Of a DNA stretch of 64,000 bases, positions 61,030-64,000 are shown piece after piece (the first letter of the stretch is position 1; each line of letters starts with the position of its first letter). The notes below the pieces were generated by a model. The model saw only the letters and a list, made by a program, of their open reading frames with translations, made no database searches and was not told the DNA's origin. Where the stretch lies: the NCBI GenBank assembly GCA_028583605.1, contig CM053333.1, positions 30,111,302-30,175,301 on the forward strand. Direction: 5' to 3'. This DNA comes from Dastarcus helophoroides. Taxonomy: Eukaryota; Arthropoda; Insecta; Coleoptera; Bothrideridae. The position numbers and the translations under genes are program-made.

Positions 61030-62080
61030 GCCTTTTTTTTAAATTACAATTTATTGAAAATTTTAATATAAAGTTTCAACTTTTTTAAAAGCTTTGACCT
61101 TTTTTACAATTTTGGTTTTGAAAAGTTTGTTTTTGATCGAAATTAAGAATATTTTAAAAATTTCTACTTTTTCTGAAAATTTAACCTTTCTTCGAGATTT
61201 CGAGTTTTTTAATGTCTATCCTTTGTCGATAGTATCTCCTTTTGAAAATATCTAATTTTTTTAAAGATTGATTTTCTCGAAGTTTTTCCATTTTATGAGA
61301 AGGTAGAGAAAAATGAGTGTGATACGAATATGTGGTTTAAAAAATTTTTCCGAGTATATTTACACCGAAAAAAAAATTGGGATTGTTGGTATCCTACTCT
61401 AGTTTTCTTGCCTGGTCCTGTCACTATGATCTCCTACATCTTTTTTTAAATATAGCAGCCAACTAACTTCCAACAGTAGTAGTCAATAAACCGTGGTTGA
61501 AAATATATCCTTTTATCTACTGTGAATGTAGTGGGCCTTCATTTATTCATAATCAATTAAAATCCTTGAATAGTGATCCGCAGACTAGATTTTCGGTCTA
61601 ATATTCGGAATATTCATCAACAGACAACCTGACTCGTCTCATCATAAAGACTATACACATAATCTAAACCCATTTTCGAGCTGTCACGGATCACAGTGGT
61701 TTCGACGTCCCTAGATAATGCGACAGTTGCGCCACAATTTACAACCGGAAATATTGCTTAGATTATGCCTGAAAGATGAAAGCAGGCAATGAGTGATATT
61801 TTGACTCAGCGAGCACATAATTCGTTGGATGAATCGCTTTTTCGCATGAAAATCAGCTGATAGCGATAATGACTTGGAAGAAAGTTAATGTGAAATCGCG
61901 AACAGTCGGAATGTTCTGAAAAGAAATGGGTGCAACTGTTATAAAATGGTTAAACCTCAAGGAGATATGAGGGAAACAGGCGAAGTCCAAGTAATGAAAA
62001 ACCAAATGGGAGGCCAAAAATTTCCCTTAGTGAATAAAGAAATGTCGAAGAAAAAGTTATTTATTTACTGACTCTCTGAC
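61030..62080. other. Motif DNA then unassigned intergenic sequence
   Basis: 61,030-61,300 is plus-orientation motif. 61,320-62,080 is unlike it, with ordinary composition (for example GAGCTGTCACGGATCACAG, TAGATAATGCGACAGTTGCG). No frame of note was found. Confidence 0.35.
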
Positions 62081-62084
62081 TTTT

Positions 62085-62190
62085 TTTTACGTTCAATCCA
62101 CTCGCAAAGGGTAATCCCTATTATGTCTTCAAAGCACCGCGAGTAGGATGCGGAAACAAGGATAGATGACGATGAACTTGACTAATAAAA
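62085..62190 (-). pseudogene. LINE 3' coding fragment (minus)
   Basis: The minus strand repeats the 45.0 kb LINE tail: TTCATCGTCATCTATCCTTG, TTTCCGCATCCTACTCGCGG and CCCTTTGCGAGTGGATTGAA. Confidence 0.7.
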
Positions 62191-62556
62191 ATTAAATCAA
62201 CATCACAGGAACCGCTGTGTCTGGCACTGGCGGTTTCCCCAGTTGAACATTAATTTTCTGAATGAGTAGCTATTTATTTTTCAAAATTCCCTGTTTTACT
62301 TTCTTTAATCTTCTATTACACAGATTTTTATTAATTATTTGTCTATTTATAAGGTGTCGTTTCCAAATTCCTTGATGGTTTTGATTGTTTCAAATAATTG
62401 CTTAACATTAAATAAATTGTCATTACCCTTATTTATGAAAACTATTGTGAATCTCAACAGAATTAACAGTGGGCGATCAAGTTAGCGACCATCAACAAGC
62501 ACATAGAAGTGCATGCTTATTTCATATCGAAATGTTATTTTATTTTTTATACATAT

Positions 62557-62869
62557 TGTAACGAAATGTAAATTACAGAATTCAGTACGTAAAAAAATTT
62601 TCTAGAAAGAAAGCGGCCACGATAATGAAGCAAACGGCAGATAAACGTTCCAGAAATTTCGGCAAACGATAAGCCTTATCTGCTGTATTTCTCTAAAACC
62701 CGGAAGCAAAAATTATATAAGGCGGTCGCCTTTCCCTCGAGTCAGTCAGTTAGTTAGTTAGTCAGTGTAGGTAATTAGTGAGTTAGTAGTTAGAAGTCAA
62801 TAAGAGTTAATTATTCAGTTTAGTTTGGAAATAAAGTAGTTAATCATTTTGAACCGATAGCTCGCAACA
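62557..62869 (+). mobile_element. Solo LTR, copy C
   Basis: It starts TGTAACGAAATG and ends CTCGCAACA. It has GGCAGATAAACGTTCCAGAA, TATATAAGGCGGTCGCC, CCCTCGAGTCAGTCAG with a run of GTTA/GTCA repeats, and AATAAAGTAG. It is the closest match to the inverted fragment at 23,284-23,495. Confidence 0.8.
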
Positions 62870-63116
62870 TCACAATTTTAATTTTTTACATTTATTGAAT
62901 TTTAAGTCAAATTATGAGGTGGTAGACTGGAACTTTCAGTTGTCCGAGGTAGTACCACTCCACGTATCACTAGGAGGCGGTGAAATGATGATTACATCAT
63001 GTTTCCGTCTCTGACACGTAAGTCGGTTTCTGCTATTCTTCTTTCCTCATCCTGTCCTTTTCTCTATTTCCTTTTTTCATCTACATGATTTTTTCTTCTA
63101 ATTATTAAAAACAAAG

Positions 63117-63614
63117 ATGATGGATTCTCTTCGTGCAAAAAATTCCGGACGTAAACTATCCTCCCGTTCGGATCTCCGGGTGGAGGGTGTAAGAGGGAAT
63201 CCAAAATCGACGGAAAATTTTAATGTACCATGGGCCAAGTTTCTTTCAAACAATTCATTCAAAATTCAATTCTGTAACATTCGGGATCTAAACTCGGTTC
63301 ATCAACACCTTCAAAATGAAAGACCCCATGTGCTGTCTCTGACAGAAACCCAAGTCTCCCCATCCATCAATATAGTCCATTTGCTTTGCCCTAACTACGA
63401 CTTGCACACAAAATTTCGACACAAGAGGGAAATTTGTGCTTTTACGAGAAGCGACCTGTCCTGTCAACGAGAAAAAGCACTGGAATCTGCTGATCATGAT
63501 GTGATTTGGCTGAAAATCTGCTCCAAAAACGAAGTAATATTCATTTGTTCACTTTATTTGTCTCCAAACGATCCCTCATACAGACAGCTTTTCTCTTATC
63601 TCATTATCCTTTGA
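63117..63614 (+). pseudogene. LINE endonuclease (EEP) N-terminal domain fragment
   Basis: FKIQFCNIRDLNSVHQHLQN then ERPHVLSLTETQVSPS gives the start of an exonuclease-endonuclease-phosphatase domain (N-I-R-x-L...LTETQ). VIWLKICSKNEVIFICSLYL and SPNDPSYRQLF continue it. The frame ends at TGA 63,612-63,614, before the second half of the domain. I link it to the jockey/R1-type LINE fragments nearby. The position of the true start is uncertain. Confidence 0.75.
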
Positions 63615-63644
63615 TGTTTTCTTAGAGAAAACCGCGGCCTGAGT

Positions 63645-64000
63645 TTTTGAAGCGTTGAAATCGACCAAATTCTTCTAACCCCATTCCAGAATAATCTCGA
63701 GATCCCGATTAATTGTCTGTATCTGCTGTTCCCTTAGTCGATCTGGAGCAGCAATAGATAATGGTTGGTCGGAGAAAAAAGATGACACAAGGTTACTATC
63801 ATCTGCGTAGGTGTATATAGGACTGGAAGTTGAAGCTAAGAGATCGTTTATGTGTAACAGAAATAGAATACGATACAGAACAGAGCCCTGAGGTACCCCT
63901 GCATTAATCGCAAATGTCTCGGATGAGATGCCATCGACGACGACCTGAAGTCCAGAAGGAAGACCATAAGATGTTAATTTGACGAGAAGAGATCGGTGCC
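63645..64000 (-). pseudogene. LINE reverse transcriptase fragment (runs off window end)
   Basis: The minus strand reads HRSLLVKLTSYGLPSGLQVV, AINAGVPQGSVLYRILF, HINDLLASTSSPIYTYADDS and RDLEIILEWG before a stop. AGVPQGSVL and YADD are the B/C motifs of the reverse-transcriptase palm. It lies in opposite orientation to the endonuclease fragment just upstream, so the two belong to different or inverted copies. Confidence 0.85.

Overview
The window looks like AT-rich genomic DNA from an insect with a large, repeat-filled genome. The case rests on one clearly recognisable host gene, a host cell factor (HCF/Hcf-1) orthologue on the minus strand. Its exons are closest, by my recollection of the family, to insect and vertebrate HCF. 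The rest is long introns and flanks filled with insect-type transposons: mariner, hAT, piggyBac-like, LINE, LTR and Penelope-like elements. I cannot name the species. I recognised no RNA gene, CRISPR array or bacterial feature.

Layout. 1-2,355: no gene, a 0.7 kb pyrimidine tract and a Penelope-like repeat fragment. 2,356-4,874: a 2.5 kb element with two ~690 bp inverted arms around a decayed ORF with a tesmin/TSO1-like CXC cysteine domain. 5,812-10,302: a seven-exon, mutationally dead gene for a Crypton-like tyrosine recombinase (C2H2 finger, recombinase core, SANT-like tail), bounded by short inverted repeats and interrupted by a 222 bp element. 10,303-17,300: AT-rich degenerate repeat and hAT fragments. 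17,403-59,369 (minus): HCF, from the first kelch exon at 59.4 kb to the last recognisable exon (FnIII, ending VRWLQ) at 17.4 kb. The terminal exon was not found. 59,400-64,000: upstream DNA with a solo LTR, exon-like fragments of unknown identity, a second solo LTR and inverted pieces of a LINE (endonuclease on plus, reverse transcriptase on minus).

Three features deserve most attention. (1) A 4.7 kb tandem duplication (30,931-35,622 and 35,623-40,329) carries HCF kelch exons 2 and 3. Both copies have intact reading frames and splice sites, and the pair is phase-symmetric, so inclusion of both would add 235 codons in frame. The copies are nearly identical and differ mainly in homopolymers, so an assembly duplication must be excluded. 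(2) There are two unusual mobile elements, the CXC element and the spliced tyrosine-recombinase gene. (3) Tens of kilobases of intron and flank consist of a degenerate short motif built on AAATTTCGACTTTTT, in blocks that keep one orientation for kilobases and then flip.

Together, the host gene encodes a chromatin co-regulator. Everything else is mobile or satellite-like DNA that has lengthened its introns (intron 1 alone is about 19 kb) and in one case has probably altered its exon content.
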